Positions 1 through 11,059 of a stretch of DNA of 28,501 nt are shown here, piece by piece. The position numbers and the translations under genes were made by a program. The number at the start of each line of letters is the position of its first letter. Position 1 is the first letter of the stretch. The DNA lies in NCBI GenBank assembly GCA_015680685.1, contig MNCI01022534.1:317712-346212 (forward strand), given 5' to 3'. The notes beneath the pieces were generated by a model. The model was not told where the DNA came from, searched no databases, and saw nothing but the letters and a program-made list of their open reading frames with translations. Source of the DNA: Gnetum montanum (lineage: Eukaryota > Streptophyta > Gnetopsida > Gnetales > Gnetaceae).

Positions 1-280
1 GTACAAAGCTGCTTGAATAAAGAACCGTTCACTTGGGGGACTCCTACTGTGGGCACATGGAAAATATTCTATCTCTGGGGTGATCAATCCACCGGAGCTT
101 CGCTACTTTACACCTATGATTACAAATGAGGGGATTGCCGCCTCTTATTTATAGATTTGATAGTGGACCGCAATATCGCGTACGCGATATCATAGGGAAT
201 GACGCAATATCGTGTACGCGATATTGCATCGGCCACAATATCGCGTATGTGATATCGTGGCTTGTGCAATTCGCATCTCA
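1..280 (-). mobile_element. LTR fragment of a minus-strand Ty3/gypsy element (same family as C)
   Basis: Read on the minus strand this is U3 plus the start of R of an LTR. It aligns by eye with 26610-26809 of element C: the same TATA region, the same 'gccgcctcttatttatag' block and the same GATATCGCG-type array. The outer end at 280 (TGAGATGCG on the minus strand) is not followed by the polypurine tract seen next to the 3' LTRs of A, B and C. This must therefore be the outer edge of a 5' LTR or of a solo LTR. The rest of R, U5 and any internal region lie to the left of the window. Confidence 0.8.
146..258 (-). promoter_or_regulatory. U3 promoter: TATA box plus three palindrome pairs
   Basis: TATAAATA on the minus strand sits at 146-153. 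Immediately upstream are three pairs of imperfect copies of the 10-bp palindrome GCGATATCGC: 170-179/184-193, 204-213/218-227 and 235-244/249-258. Each pair is separated by GTAC or GTAT, giving a 14-bp period. Most copies carry G-to-A or C-to-T changes at CpG. Role as a promoter/enhancer is inferred from position. Confidence 0.6.
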
Positions 281-1367
281 CCAATTTCAAACTATTAAAT
301 AAAAAGAAACAATTTAACACAGTCATGTCATACATGTGGAATAATGGCTAAAACAAAAGAAACTAAATGACACAATTACTAAGAAAATAAAAATAAAATA
401 GATTGAAAAATAAAGAAAATAAAATTTAACTTTAACTTATAAACAAAATGTCCTTTAAGTGTTCATAATTTTTGGATTTAAAATAGTTTAGATTATTGGT
501 GTATGGATGCTAATGCTTATGTGTGACCATACTATAACTTCAAATTTGACATTGTTTGACATTTTGAAAAGCTTGAAGGAATGTTTTAGCTTTAGAGACT
601 TATACTTTCTATGTGTGAGGATGTAGAACCACTAGCATACCTTATGCATCCTCATCCAAGCCAACACTTTTTTCTTCAAAATTCCAACTTAGATTTAATT
701 TACATGCATTAATAAAAATTTAATATGTTAGTACCCAAAAGCTTGTAGAATATTTGAATGAATTTTAATGTTTTAACATATAATAGGAGAAAATTACCTT
801 AGTATAATGTTTAAATTTTGTACATGAGCCCTAAATATTTCTCAAACCCTGACAACTAGAGACATGAGAGACACCATGTTTGATACACTCAATTCATTAC
901 CTTCAAAGATTACAATAAAGGAAGGTAATAAAGGAAGGTAGTGTATGTGTAGTTTATAATAAAGAAGGGTTTTAGATATAAAAAATAATATTAATAATAA
1001 GAAAAAAATTCAAAATACATAACATTCTTAACACTAAGTAGAAAATACCAAAAACAATATGAAAAGGAAAAACTTCTAATTTTAGGGATATCTACTTAGG
1101 TGTACAACCTTACAATTGATGCTTTGAAAATTCAAAAGAGTTAGGGAGGATTTTCGTAATTCTAATAACATTTATATCACTTTCAACATCTATGCTTAAA
1201 TTTAAAAAAGAAAAATAATTCAAGTTAGTAATAGAAAAATTTAGCAAAATATCAACTTTTGTCAGAAAGAAATATCTAATAGAAAATAATGATATATATT
1301 ATTCATCACAATTAAATTTACATGAAGAATATTTATCATTAACTATATGATGCTTCTCAATAATAGT
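281..1367. other. AT-rich flank without a recognisable gene
   Basis: About 1.1 kb of very AT-rich DNA between the left LTR fragment and element A. No coding frame of interest, no LTR, LINE or tRNA-like signal was found on either strand. Confidence 0.6.
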
Positions 1368-1389
1368 TGATGAGTCGTGATTGGCCTCG

Positions 1390-1494
1390 TTGACTTGGCC
1401 TCATTAATGAGGCCCCATCGATTGGGCCCTATCAATGAGAGCCCCATTGACACATCATTTCATGCGTTGACTAAGCCCTATTAACGCAGGGTTT
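1390..1494 (+). repeat. 14-bp-period U3 array of element A
   Basis: Consecutive degenerate units start at 1390, 1404, 1418, 1432, 1467 and 1481, with spacing 14, 14, 14, then a 15-bp unit and a 20-bp interruption, then 14. The consensus is about TYRAYKNGGCCCCA, with the clearest unit TCGATTGGGCCCTA at 1418-1431. It lies just upstream of the TATA box, where enhancer repeats are expected. The 3' LTR keeps only about three units (20173-20215). Confidence 0.7.
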
Positions 1495-1503
1495 GCTTTT
1501 GCC

Positions 1504-1511
1504 TATAAATA
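1504..1511 (+). promoter_or_regulatory. LTR TATA box (element A, 5')
   Basis: TATAAATA, conserved at the same place in every LTR of the window (1504, 9511, 10087, 16361, 20224, 21863 on plus; 146-153 and 26703-26710 on minus). Transcription would start about 30 bp downstream. Confidence 0.75.
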
Positions 1512-1681
1512 TGAGATCATTAGCCAAATTTATGGGATATCTTGTCATAGTAGTAGTGGAGCTCTTGTAGTTTTTCCATTTGGGAGTTAGAATATTTTCT
1601 CAAGTGCCTACAACAAAAGTCATTGAGTGTACAGATCTTTATTCAAGCATTGTTGTACCTGAGCACGACAATGTGTGCGGC

Positions 1682-1687
1682 AATAAA
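1682..1687 (+). terminator. LTR polyadenylation signal (element A, 5')
   Basis: AATAAA inside a conserved CAATAAAGATGAGCTT block. The equivalents are 20402-20407 (A 3'), 10264-10269 and 16538-16543 (B), and TTTATT at 26531-26536 (C, minus). It marks the end of R. Confidence 0.6.
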
Positions 1688-2294
1688 GATGAGCTTTTTG
1701 ATAAGCCTTACAACATTTTGGGATAGATTAAATATTTCATTCATGAATTTGATGTTTTCAATTAGTTATTTAATATTTTTTTAGTAAATAAGATAATTAA
1801 GATAGTTAAGCAAGATAAGATAGATAGATTAAATACATCAGTACAACTACTTCAAGCATAACATGTATTTGCTTGATAATCCTAGCAATGTTAGTGCTTG
1901 GTGCACCTAGTAGCATAGTGGTTGGAAATACATCAATGGATATGTGGCTTCAAGACATGTGCAGAAAGTGGGAACAAATGCTTATGTTAGGATTAGTTAG
2001 AGACTAGTTAGTTAGATAATTTAGATTAGTCATGAAAGTACTCTATCTCTCTCTCTAAGCACCCAAAAACATAAAACATAAAATGATAAAAAATTATATG
2101 CCTCAATTGCTCTTAACCATATCATTATGCTTCATAAGTGTAATTGAAAAGACAAAAACTGACCTTAGGGCAAGGTTCACTTCCTAAAAGACTAGTATAC
2201 CAGAAATTGTAAAGTCCATGAAATTCAATCAGATCAAGCATGAATGCTTTGTGATTTTTATGGTGGGGTGTAGGGGCACCTTGTTGCTCATCAT

Positions 2295-2312
2295 TGGCAT
2301 TGTTGCTAGCAA
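2295..2312 (+). promoter_or_regulatory. Primer binding site, tRNA-Asp-like (element A)
   Basis: TGGCATTGTTGCTAGCAA begins one base after the LTR. From memory, the tRNA-Asp primer site of Athila/Tat-type plant elements is TGGCGCCGTTGCCGGGGA. Twelve of 18 positions match, and five of the six differences are C-to-T or G-to-A, as expected for decay by cytosine deamination. Confidence 0.65.
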
Positions 2313-2489
2313 CGTTTTTTGTTGAAACATCGACTATCTAGGATTAGTGAATATTATTTATATCATTGGACAAACTCAGGGTTAATATCACTCTCACATA
2401 ACATATAACTACTAAGCACACTAATACTTTAAATTATTGTAAAATGTATTCTTACCACAGGTCGGAAGATGTTAAATTTCCAATCCCAC

Positions 2490-4200
2490 AAGAGTGAAAA
2501 GTGGTATATACTCATCTAGATGAGTATGTACTAGACTTCACCTTCATCCTACATTAGGATGAATAGCTGCGATGGAGTGATATGGATGAAAACATCATCT
2601 TGCCCCTTGATCAATCTATACTTGGGATGTTGTTTCAAACTCTTAAGAAGTTGGACACTCTATATCTTCATGAGGAATATGTTGTGAATGGTTATGACAC
2701 TCAAGACTACCATCCCATTGAAACACAATGCAAGTGATATCGACATCAAGAGAAGCACCATGAGGCTATGAAGGAGAAACATTTCACTAATTCCTTATTC
2801 CTACTAGATCAAGATGACAATGAGGATCTTCCCTTTGAAGGTTCTCAACATGAAGACTCTCCACCCCCTATTATTGGTAATGTAGGTGTGGCCCTAAACC
2901 TATGATCCACTATGCATAAACTAGGTTCAAGGAAAAGAGAGAAACAAGGTAGGGACTTAGGTAAACATCACAATGGCAAGGGGTCTAGGGATGAAGGTCA
3001 TAATGAGAAAAAAAGTGATGGCAGATACCACGGTGGTAGTGGTAGTCCACCTTCCTCTCCATCCTCTTCATCTAATTCTTAACATTCCTCTTCATTTTCC
3101 AGTTCTCATAGAAGCTGAAATGGAAATAATTGTGATGAAGGTGATCACAATAGGAAATAATTGTGATGAAGGTGGCATTCCACTTTGGTGATGAAGGAGT
3201 CATTGCTCAATGAAGTGGTAAATAGGAAAACCTTGCCCATTCAAAAATATATTTTTGATATTTCAATAAAGGTTGACAAATTATGGGACTCATTGGATGA
3301 AAATTTTCAAATTTCTATGAAGATTACTAAAGAATTCAAAGAGAAAAATAGTGATCATAACTGTAGGAGGAAAAAATAAGTTGAATGTGCCTACCAAAGA
3401 GGTAAGGGAAAAGCTACTTCCATTGATGAAGTTGTGAAGATAAACTCTGATGATTAAATTGGTTGTGACATCTATCAATACAAACATCCAAAGGGATGTT
3501 TCTTAGTGGTTTCACACTTACAAGAGTCTAGGATGTACACATTTAATCCTCTTCTAGCATGTAGGCAAGCACCTAAACAATTGCCTTATCCTCAAGGAAA
3601 TCCAAGGTAGTTCCACCAACAACAACAAGCTTACTACCCAAGTGGAGCTCCACCAAAACCATATGAGTAATACCAATAGTGGCATCAACCACAACCATGT
3701 GGAATGCCACCACCAAAGTGGAAGTACCCTTATAGGCAACCAAATCTATATAGGTACTACGTTTAGCAACCTATTTCTCCAAGAAGTTTTGCAAGTCATG
3801 CCTCATTTCAACATCACTATTACACTCTAGAGTACCACTGAACACATTCACCATCTACTCGAGGAGAAAACCCATATCCATACCACCCTTCACATTCGTC
3901 TACACACACACCTTTATCCTCAACCGAATTACCTTCTGCTCTATCCATGCAAGGTAAGATTCCTCCATAGCTACAACAATGAAATGCTACAAGGGCTGTA
4001 CATTCACAACAAACTCTCCAACTGAGTGTTTCAGAAAATGGATTCAAAAAAAGACCCTTCTTTTGACCTAATAGTCCTCTCCAACCCTCACAACCTAGTA
4101 AAGTTTATCGCCCTACATCTCCAGTACCCTCATCTTCAGCATCAAATACCTTCAAATGCTCTTCAAACCAAATGTTGCCTCATATTCATATTGTGATGTT
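2490..4200 (+). pseudogene. Degenerate gag of element A, capsid core deleted
   Basis: One frame (codons starting at 2588, 3185, 3596) holds Gag N-terminal and C-terminal parts with many stops. It parallels B's Gag: an N-terminal part around 2588-2760, a Ser/His/Gly-rich tract (2960-3150), then a conserved C-terminal block with KVDKLWDSLDENF near 3270-3310 and a Pro/Gln/Tyr-rich tail (3590-4000). The capsid core present in B (11906-12415) is missing: 3150-3185 joins sequence that in B is about 770 bp apart. No CCHC zinc knuckle is visible; a C-Y-HPKGC stretch near 3468-3500 is the only Cys/His-rich segment. The exact start codon cannot be decided. Confidence 0.75.
3121..3173 (+). repeat. Direct repeat at the gag deletion junction
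   Basis: GGAAATAATTGTGATGAAGG occurs twice, starting at 3121 and 3152 (31-bp period). It sits exactly where the capsid core is missing relative to element B, so it probably marks the repair or slippage event that removed the capsid. Confidence 0.7.
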
Positions 4201-4229
4201 AAATCATGTTGTTTTTAATTGGATTAAGG

Positions 4230-4640
4230 CTAGCAATATTCCCATGAAAAGATCTAACCTAGGAAGTCCTCTCATTTACCTATAGATTGCTAGACATGAG
4301 TCATGCAAGGCTCTTCTTGATTTTAGTTCTGCTATCAATCTCATCTCCCATGACATGTACAAGTCTTGGAACCTACCACCACTCAAGAAGAGCAATATTT
4401 GTCTAGAATTGGTAGATTAATCAATCACTATTCCTTTGGGATTAGTGAAGGACATTGTGACCACAGTAAGTAGGTGGTCCTATCCTGTCAACTTTTTGGT
4501 GATCAGGGATAAAAAATGCAAAGGTGACTTCCCCATCATTATGGGATGTGCTTGGTTAAGCATGGTCGACACATGTATGGGCATAAAGGACCTTTCCTTG
4601 GAAATATCCAAGAAAAATGAATTTGAGAGTTAGATAAGAA
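4230..4640 (+). pseudogene. Degenerate aspartic protease of element A
   Basis: In the same frame as gag. It contains LGSPLIYL, then KALLDFSSAINLI where plant Athila/Tat proteases have a D-L-G-A/S active-site loop: the Asp is kept but Gly has become Ser (GGT to AGT). It continues through SWNLPPLKKSNI, SITIPLGLVKDI and GDFPIIMGCAWLSMVD, matching B's copy closely. B has MGRPWL where A has MGCAWL. Several TAG stops interrupt it, so it is inactive. Confidence 0.8.
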
Positions 4641-4979
4641 GCATATTTCATGCATTGTGTACAACAATAATGGGTGCAATTTCATGCAAAAGATTTGATC
4701 CATCAAAAGTGCATACATAAAAGCATGCAATCAATGTGCATAAGAAATAGATATTCAAAGGTGTCTATATGCAAGTAGCCATAAAACAAGAGGGTACCTA
4801 GTGGCTGATAGCTAACTTAGATAGTACCACATTATGCATGGAACAAACTAAGAGCCTAACATATACTTATATTGAAAGCATGCATGAATTTGAGCAAGTT
4901 CATCACCAACTCTCTAATGATGAAAATGGTGATACCTATTGGGAAGATTTGAAAATCCCTAATAACTTCAAGTAGGAGC

Positions 4980-5970
4980 CCCTAGAGCTAAAAACACTAC
5001 CAAGTGGCATGGAATATGCATTTTTAAATAATGGTAAACCTATCATAATCAATGCCAAACTTTCTCTTAAACAAAAAGAAAATTTGTTAAAGGTGGTTAA
5101 CAAATGGCCAACAACATATTCTTGGACATATCTTAAGCTGAAAAGAATCAATTCAAGGATATGCTAACATCACATTTACACTGACCTGGCCATGAAGCTA
5201 AGAAGATAGCCGCAGAGGTGGCTAAATCACAAATTGAAGTAGATCATCAAGGAGAAAATAGAGAAAATCCTCAAGGTAGGGTTCATCTATTCCATTTCAA
5301 ATAGTAAGTGGATTAGCCCACTAGTAATTGTGCTAATGAAATATGGCAAGTGGTGGGTCTACATCTATCATAGGCTGTTAAACATGGTGACATTGAAAGA
5401 CCACTTTCCATTGCCATTTGTGAATCAAGTGTTGAACATCATATCTGAGCATTGCTATTTTAGCTTCTTAGATGGTTATAGTGGCTATAACCAAATCCAA
5501 ATTATGTTAGATGATTAGGCCAAGACAACATTCATGAGTCCCTGGGGAACTTTTGCATATTGTAATATTCCATTTGGTTTGTGCAATGTCCCTACAACAT
5601 TTCAACACTTGGTCTTTAGTATTTTTCAACAGTAGATCAATAGTGGTGTGGAAGTCTTCATGGATGACATCTTCACCTATGGAGCTATGTTTGAGCAAGC
5701 CTTAGACCACCTTGCACAAGTACTAAAGAGATGTGTTGAAACAAATCTACATCTCAATTGGAAAAAGAGTCATCTCATGGTCCAAGAAGGTATTATGTTA
5801 GGGCACAAAATTTTACAATAAGGTATTGAGGTAGACCCAGAAATGATAAAGGTCATCCAAGGAATTACATGTCAACTAAAGATAGTCAAAGATATCAGAT
5901 CATTCCTTGGACATACTAGCTACTACCAACGATTCATAGAGAATTTCTCCAAGATCGCAAAGTCATTAGT
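4980..5970 (+). pseudogene. Degenerate reverse transcriptase of element A
   Basis: Same frame as gag and protease. Recognisable RT blocks in order: WISPLVIVLMKYGKWWVYI (near 5312), DHFPLPFVNQVL, FSFLDGYSGYNQI (catalytic D, near 5463), TTFMSPWGTFAYCNIPFGLC (5525-5585), the polymerase box VFMDD (FMDD 5657-5668), and LGH followed by GIEVDPEMIK and RSFLGHTSYYQRFIENFSKI. Order and spacing are those of Ty3/gypsy RT. Internal stops are mostly TAG where CAG is expected, for example right after MLDD at 5516-5518 and after FQQ at about 5633. Confidence 0.92.
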
Positions 5971-6059
5971 TGAGCTTACAAAAAAATATTCTCCACTTAT
6001 CTAGACCAAGGACTATGAACATGTGTTCCAATAGTTGAAGGAAAAACTCATAGAAACTC

Positions 6060-6480
6060 CAATTCTATAGGCACCAGATTGATCTAGACCATTTCACATA
6101 ATGATAGATGCATCTAATTATGCTTTGGAAGTTGTGCTTATGTAGTTGGACAATAAAAAATGTTCATATTACATACACTATGCAAGCTAAATAATTGTGG
6201 GTGCATAGTTGAATTAAACCATAATTGAAAAAGAACTGATGGCTATGGTGTTTTCTCTTGAGAATTTTAGGCACTATGTGCTTGTTTACAAGGTGTTTGT
6301 GCACACAAACCATAGTTTCATCCACTTCCTGATAAACAAGCTAACAATGAGCCCTCATATCATATGGTTGCTCATGATCTTGTAGGAATTCGATCTCATG
6401 ATGGTAGATCGAAAGGGAACTAAGAATGTGGTTGCTAACCACCTCTCTCGATTGAGATGGTACAACAAGGAAGAGGAGAG
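6060..6480 (+). pseudogene. Degenerate RNase H of element A
   Basis: Follows RT directly in the same frame. It shows FHIMIDASNYALEVVL (first catalytic Asp), IIEKELMAMVFSLENFRHYV (Glu) and VFVHTNHSFIHFL, where the usual third Asp of T-D-H has become Asn. It ends with the linker KGTKNVVANHLSRL before integrase. The lost Asp and several stops make it inactive. Confidence 0.85.
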
Positions 6481-6639
6481 TTAAATTTCTAATCAATTTC
6501 CAAATGAAATCCTCTTTATTATTGCAATTAATGAATAAATTCCCATAGAACCAAAATGGTATCATGGCATCCTCATTTATCTTCTCACTTAGAATATTCC
6601 ACAAGATCTTGACTTTAGAAAGAAACAATAGTTTCTTCA

Positions 6640-7860
6640 TTGAGCCAAATACCTTATGGAAATCAATGAACACCTTTACAAGGTGTGTACCGATGGCCTA
6701 GTTTGCTAGTATGTGCCTAATATAGATCAACTATGCATTCTCTAGGATGCTCACAAATTGCCTTGTAGAGGCCACTCTGCAAGGAAATGCACAACCATAA
6801 AAATCCTAATGGTAGGATACTACTAGCCTACAATCTTTAGGGATGCCCACCAATTTATCTGATCTTGTGAATGCTACCAACGAGATAGTGGGATGACTGC
6901 ATGAATGGAGGATCCTCAATAATGGGTTCAATCATTGGATTCCTCTGATATTTTGGGCATAGATTTCATAGATCCCATCACACCCATGTCCAACAAAAAT
7001 GCATATATCATAGTAGCAGTTGACTACTACACCAAATGGGTAGAGGCAGCAGCCATTTTCGATTATACATCATCAACTATGACTTGATTTATACAACAAC
7101 ATGTTGTAAGTAGGTTTGGGTTGCCATGTACACTAATTTTAACAATGGAACACATTTTATAGGTGCCACTTTTAGAGAGCTAATGTAATGCTTGGGGATT
7201 GAACATAAATTAATAACACTCTATCATCCCCAAGCCAATGGTCAAACAAAGGTAACTAGGAGATCACAAAGATCCTAACAGGGACCATAAACAAATAGGA
7301 GATATTGGAGCACAAAACTCAACAATGCCCTATGGGCCTATCGCTTAACATGGAAACTCCCTATTGGCTACTCTCCCTACAAGCTAGTATATGGAAAACT
7401 TCTAATACTCTTGATTCAATTTGAGCTGCATACACTCTCAACAATCTATGACTTGAATCTTGACCTAAGCCTAGCACAAAAAAAGAAAAAAGAAAAAGGA
7501 AAAAGACTAATCAATCTCAACCTGCTAGATGAAAATTAACTAGTGGCCTTATCTTTGAATGAAGTGCAGAAGATATTCAATAAGTAATGACATGACCTAA
7601 GGATAAGAAAAGTAAAATTTGAACTAAGTGATAAGGTTTTCTACTAGAGCCCCACACACATACCTCAAAAGAGAAAGTTCCAAATGTTGTGGGAGGGACC
7701 TTACATTGTTGTTGAAAAATTTCCTTCTAGGGCCATGACCATAAACAAACTTGAGAGCCCAAATAAAAGGCAATTGATCAACATCTACTAGGTAAAGTTT
7801 TTCATGAGCCCAAGCAAGCCAATGCAACAAATACTTCAACAAATAGACAATCATGTTTAA
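6640..7860 (+). pseudogene. Degenerate integrase of element A, no chromodomain
   Basis: The HHCC zinc module is recognisable (DAH, GHS, then SCECYQ, about 6745-6875) with KILMVGYYWPTIF between. The catalytic core has [11 protein letters not shown] (first Asp, near 6955), [12 protein letters not shown], then a one-base deletion near 7138 that shifts the frame. The second Asp reads Asn (NNGTHF, 7141) and the Glu of QANGQ-x-E reads Lys. A further frame change near 7260 leads to ALWAYRLTWKLPIGYSPYKL and the C-terminal WEGPYIVVEKF module (7690-7725). The frame stops at 7858-7860. No chromodomain follows, consistent with the Athila/Tat side of Ty3/gypsy. Confidence 0.85.
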
Positions 7861-9412
7861 TTTTTAGGATCTCCTCTTTCCAACTTAGTCATGGGGAATA
7901 TGGCCATCCATGCTAATTATCTATATGGTTCCTCAGTTTTTCTACCTTTTCTTCACGTTTTTGATTTTGCAGATTATTTAATTTTTATACCTTTTTGATT
8001 TATGAATTTTTCACATTTTTACATATTTTTTTTACACCATCGTTAGTGTGTGTGAATTCTTCTTAAATATTTTACATTTTCTTGTATATTTTACTTTGTT
8101 TGAGTGTGATTTTCAATCTTTGATAATAAAACATGCTTTATTGCAACAAGACATAGGTTGCCATGGTTGCTACTAATGGTGGTTTGTGTTTAATGTTTTT
8201 TTGCTGATGTCTAGTTTCTATTTTGAATTTTTGTATGGATGACTCAATCCTGGTTTCGTTTTCATGGTTAGAGGTAGTGAGTTCACAACATCCACCCATT
8301 CCACTAAATATATGATTTTCCTAGTTTTGGAAGTTTGAGGTTCCTTTCATTAAGTAAACTTTTAATCAACATGTGACCTTGGTAGTTTCTAGAATTGGAA
8401 AAGATTCAAAGGTTTGAACAGGGTGTAACTTTAGGGGAACTCAATACTCTTTGTACTCTTCTACTCACTTAAGTGCTTGGGTGTTTTTCATGAACTTCTT
8501 ACCATTCCATTTCATCCACTTCAAGAAGTCAAATAAAGTCTTTGCATGGTGTGGTTCCCATCCAAAATTTGAAAAACAAACATGATGGGAATTTAAAGAA
8601 CACTCTTTTAGATAAATAAACAAGCTACAAGCACTAGTTATGAGACTAGAAAGACATGCATCCATGCCTAGAGGTCCCCTCTAAATAAGGCCCTCTCTCA
8701 CTTCCTACTTCTCTTTTATGCTCTTTATGGAATGGTGGTTGTTTTGTGGGAACACCATCATGTCTCAAGGGGGTGGATCAGTCTGGGAGTGGCAATGTGA
8801 AGTCACTAAAAGAGGTTGGTTTTGGTATAGACTAAGGATGGATCTTCTTTATTCATTTTAAACATGTAATCCACAAGGGACTTCTTATGACCTCAACTTG
8901 GGAATCCATTCCACCTTCTCCATCATCCATCACTACTTATCATAATTTACCTCACTATCAGTGTCCATGTTTTTTATCCCTTTATTTGATTAGTTATGCT
9001 TAAATTATTTAGTAGATCCTTCTATTTGGGTTCTTAACCCTCCTTACCATTAGTCACCTGTGGAGTCCATGGGCTCCTTAGTTGAAGTTATGCAAGGGTA
9101 AACTAGGCATATGCCTACTATGGGGAGGACCTACTTGCATATCTTTTGGTTGGAACATTAAGCCCCTTACCCTTGACATTGTTACAATCATACCTTTCAT
9201 GTGCCTAATTGTGCATCTTGCTTTGTGCTCCTATACAATCTTATAATGTTCATTCTCTACATTATTTTCTCCAATTTCTCAAGCTTTTGAGCTCCAATTT
9301 CCTCTTCCACTATTTTCATTCCAATTATGGCTTTTTGGGCTACCATTTGACTCTAATTTCTTTCAAAAATTCCTTGTATTTTCAAAGTTCTAGAAAATTC
9401 AAATAAAGTCAA
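7861..9412 (+). other. Post-pol noncoding spacer of element A, conserved in B
   Basis: No coding frame, yet its landmarks recur in the same order in B 14220-15660: AGTCATGGGG-like string plus ATGGCC, T-rich CACGTTTTT repeats, a GGGAACT-x-ATGC/CTCTTG block, AAGTCTTTGCATGGTGTGG (8536 versus 14881), CTACAAGCAxTxGTTATGA, and GGGGAGGACC (9121 versus 15482). The conservation between two strongly diverged copies suggests a functional transcript region (packaging, RNA structure or regulation) or shared ancestry. No open frame of note is present. Confidence 0.65.
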
Positions 9413-9560
9413 TGATGGTTAGTAGCTGCGTCGACTAGACCTAGTTGATGCAATAGACCCCATCGATTGGGCCCCATCAACTAGGTCCCATCGATGCATG
9501 TGAAAAATATTATAAATACTGTTGAAAACTTTGTCATTCTTGTAGTTTCTTTCATAGCAC
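9413..9560 (+). promoter_or_regulatory. Internal LTR-U3-like promoter module ahead of the aORF
   Basis: Begins TGATGG like an LTR. It carries three 14-bp array units (TCGATTGGGCCCCA 9463-9476, TCAACTAGGTCCCA 9477-9490, TCGATGCATG 9491-9500), then TATAAATA at 9511-9518, then CTTGTAGTTT about 30 bp later, as in A's own LTR. Similarity fades after about 9560, and there is no R-end, AATAAA block or U5. B seems to lack this module at the equivalent place (about 15660-15674). It is either a truncated LTR insertion or an internal promoter for the downstream aORF (ATG at 9963). Confidence 0.55.
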
Positions 9561-9962
9561 AAGGGGAGTTTTGCCATTTTCAGGATCCAAAACCTTCTAG
9601 CTATTTGCCAAAATCACTTTTTTCTTCGATCCTATAGTTACTAGAGATAAGCTCTCAGTCATGGGGGCCAAAAATATCATATTTTTGACAAAAAAATTTT
9701 TTCCATTTTTTCCTAACTCCCACAAAGGTTTAACTAGAAACCCAACTATCAAACATCAAGATAGAAGAAGTTAAACCCTTCCAACAAGCTCTAGAAATAG
9801 CTACAACAAATAATTAGTAAATAAATGATTAATTAATTAATAAAACATTCAATTTTTCATGGTCCAACCTAAGTCAAAGTATAACCAACTAACAGGAAAG
9901 GTATTCAAGAATTTAAAGTTTTACATTATATCTTCTAATCTGTGGATGTGTTGTGACCACAT

Positions 9963-10008
9963 ATGGCACCAAGGGGTAGGCATCTATAGGAAGCAAGACT
10001 ATTCCAAT
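9963..10008 (+). pseudogene. 5' end of the aORF of element A (split by element B)
   Basis: ATG at 9963 opens MAPRGR, with an in-frame TGA just upstream (9954-9956). The frame (codons at positions divisible by 3) reaches B's left edge with one TAG at 9987. It continues in exactly the same frame from 17087 once one copy of the 5-bp target duplication (CCAAT 10004-10008, CCAAC 17087-17091) is removed. B therefore landed about 46 nt inside the ORF. The start is inferred from this frame match. Confidence 0.65.
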
Positions 10009-10806
10009 TGATGGAATGTGATATATGCGATATCACGTCTTCCCCTACTATATCGCGTACACGATATTGTGGTGCATCATCCTATCTATAAATAAGAGGT
10101 GGCTCTCCCTTGTTTCCTCATCTAGGCCTAGATCATAGCAACACTCTAGTAGTTTTTCCACTCTAGAGATTGATTAATTTCCAAGTTCCCACAGTAGGAA
10201 CTCCAGAGTGTATGGATCTTTATTTGAGTAGACATTGTACCTAAACACAAGTTTTTGTACGATAATAAAGACGAGCTTCTTGGATAAACCTTGCAGTGCA
10301 TGGAATAGGCTAATTAGGATTTTCTTTACTATTATTTATTACTTGTCATTTACATGCTTTATTAGGAAATAAATCTTTCTCAATCCTTCTCTCCTAGATA
10401 AGTGCCTCAGTATGACTGCTTTGAGCACGTGCGTTATGCATGGTGATCCCAACAACGATTAGCATTTGGAAATCATGGTTGCATTGGTGCAGGGTGTGAA
10501 CGGTAAGTGGGAACAGATGTTAATGCTAGGTTAATTTAGACTTAGTTAATTAGTTAAAGTTAAAAATTAGTCTCTTCACCCTTCAACTCAATAGCATAGG
10601 AGCACAAAAAGATATAAAAATCATATACCTTAGACTTACTTAACCATACACCGTGACAACTACAAGTAAGTCTCGGAAGACAACGAATAATTAACCTTAA
10701 GTGTTCCATGAGGCATGTAGGTACTTAGTCTGTGGAGTTTGACTGGATCATGCATGTTACACTCGTATTCGTATGGTTGAGTGTAGGGGTACCTCTCCAC
10801 TCATCA
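10009..10806 (+). repeat. 5' LTR of element B
   Basis: 798 bp. U3 has a short palindromic GATATC-type array (10018-10070), TATAAATA at 10087-10094 and AATAAA at 10264-10269. R/U5 are closely similar to the 3' LTR. It is about 60 bp shorter than the 3' copy because of missing array units just after position 10025. Confidence 0.9.
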
Positions 10807-10807
10807 T

Positions 10808-10825
10808 TGGCACCAGTGTTGGGGA
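10808..10825 (+). promoter_or_regulatory. Primer binding site, tRNA-Asp-like (element B)
   Basis: TGGCACCAGTGTTGGGGA starts one base after the LTR. It matches the remembered tRNA-Asp site TGGCGCCGTTGCCGGGGA at 13 of 18 positions, with four of five differences being transitions. Confidence 0.7.
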
Positions 10826-11059
10826 CTAAGTGTTCATGCGCTAAGTAGAACATAAGAGTTCATTCACATAGTTGGGAGCTTAAACAAACCTTAGGGTTAA
10901 TTTAACAAAAAATTATATAATGGTTAAATAGCACACCGATAAGACACTATGTATTCTTCTTCTTCTCATAAGAGCAACTCACCACCTAGGGACAATACAA
11001 AGAATAGTTGGTAATCAAAAACATAATCAAAATTCGCCAATTCCTCAACAATAGAGGTT

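Larger units (their letters stand above)
1368..2293 (+). repeat. 5' LTR of element A
   Basis: 926 bp, TGATGAG...CTCATCA. U3 contains a 14-bp-period GC-rich array (1390-1494), then TATAAATA at 1504-1511, then R with AATAAA at 1682-1687, then a long U5. It is about 66 bp longer than the 3' LTR, mostly because the U3 array has more units. U5 contains two diverged copies of a TGCTTGGTAA-type unit near 1868-1925 that is expanded in the LTR of element C. Confidence 0.9.

Noticed and set aside
120-335. 71-codon minus-strand open stretch
   Set aside because: It runs through the palindromic U3 array and LTR edge; the repeated RDI/DIA residues are a translation of the GATATC repeats.
1363-1367. ATAGT/ACAAC as the target-site duplication of element A
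   Set aside because: Only two of five bases agree. All three differences are transitions, so decay is possible, but this is too weak to call.
6341-6673. 110-codon minus-strand frame
   Set aside because: Antisense of the RNase H-integrase linker of A; no domain and no support.
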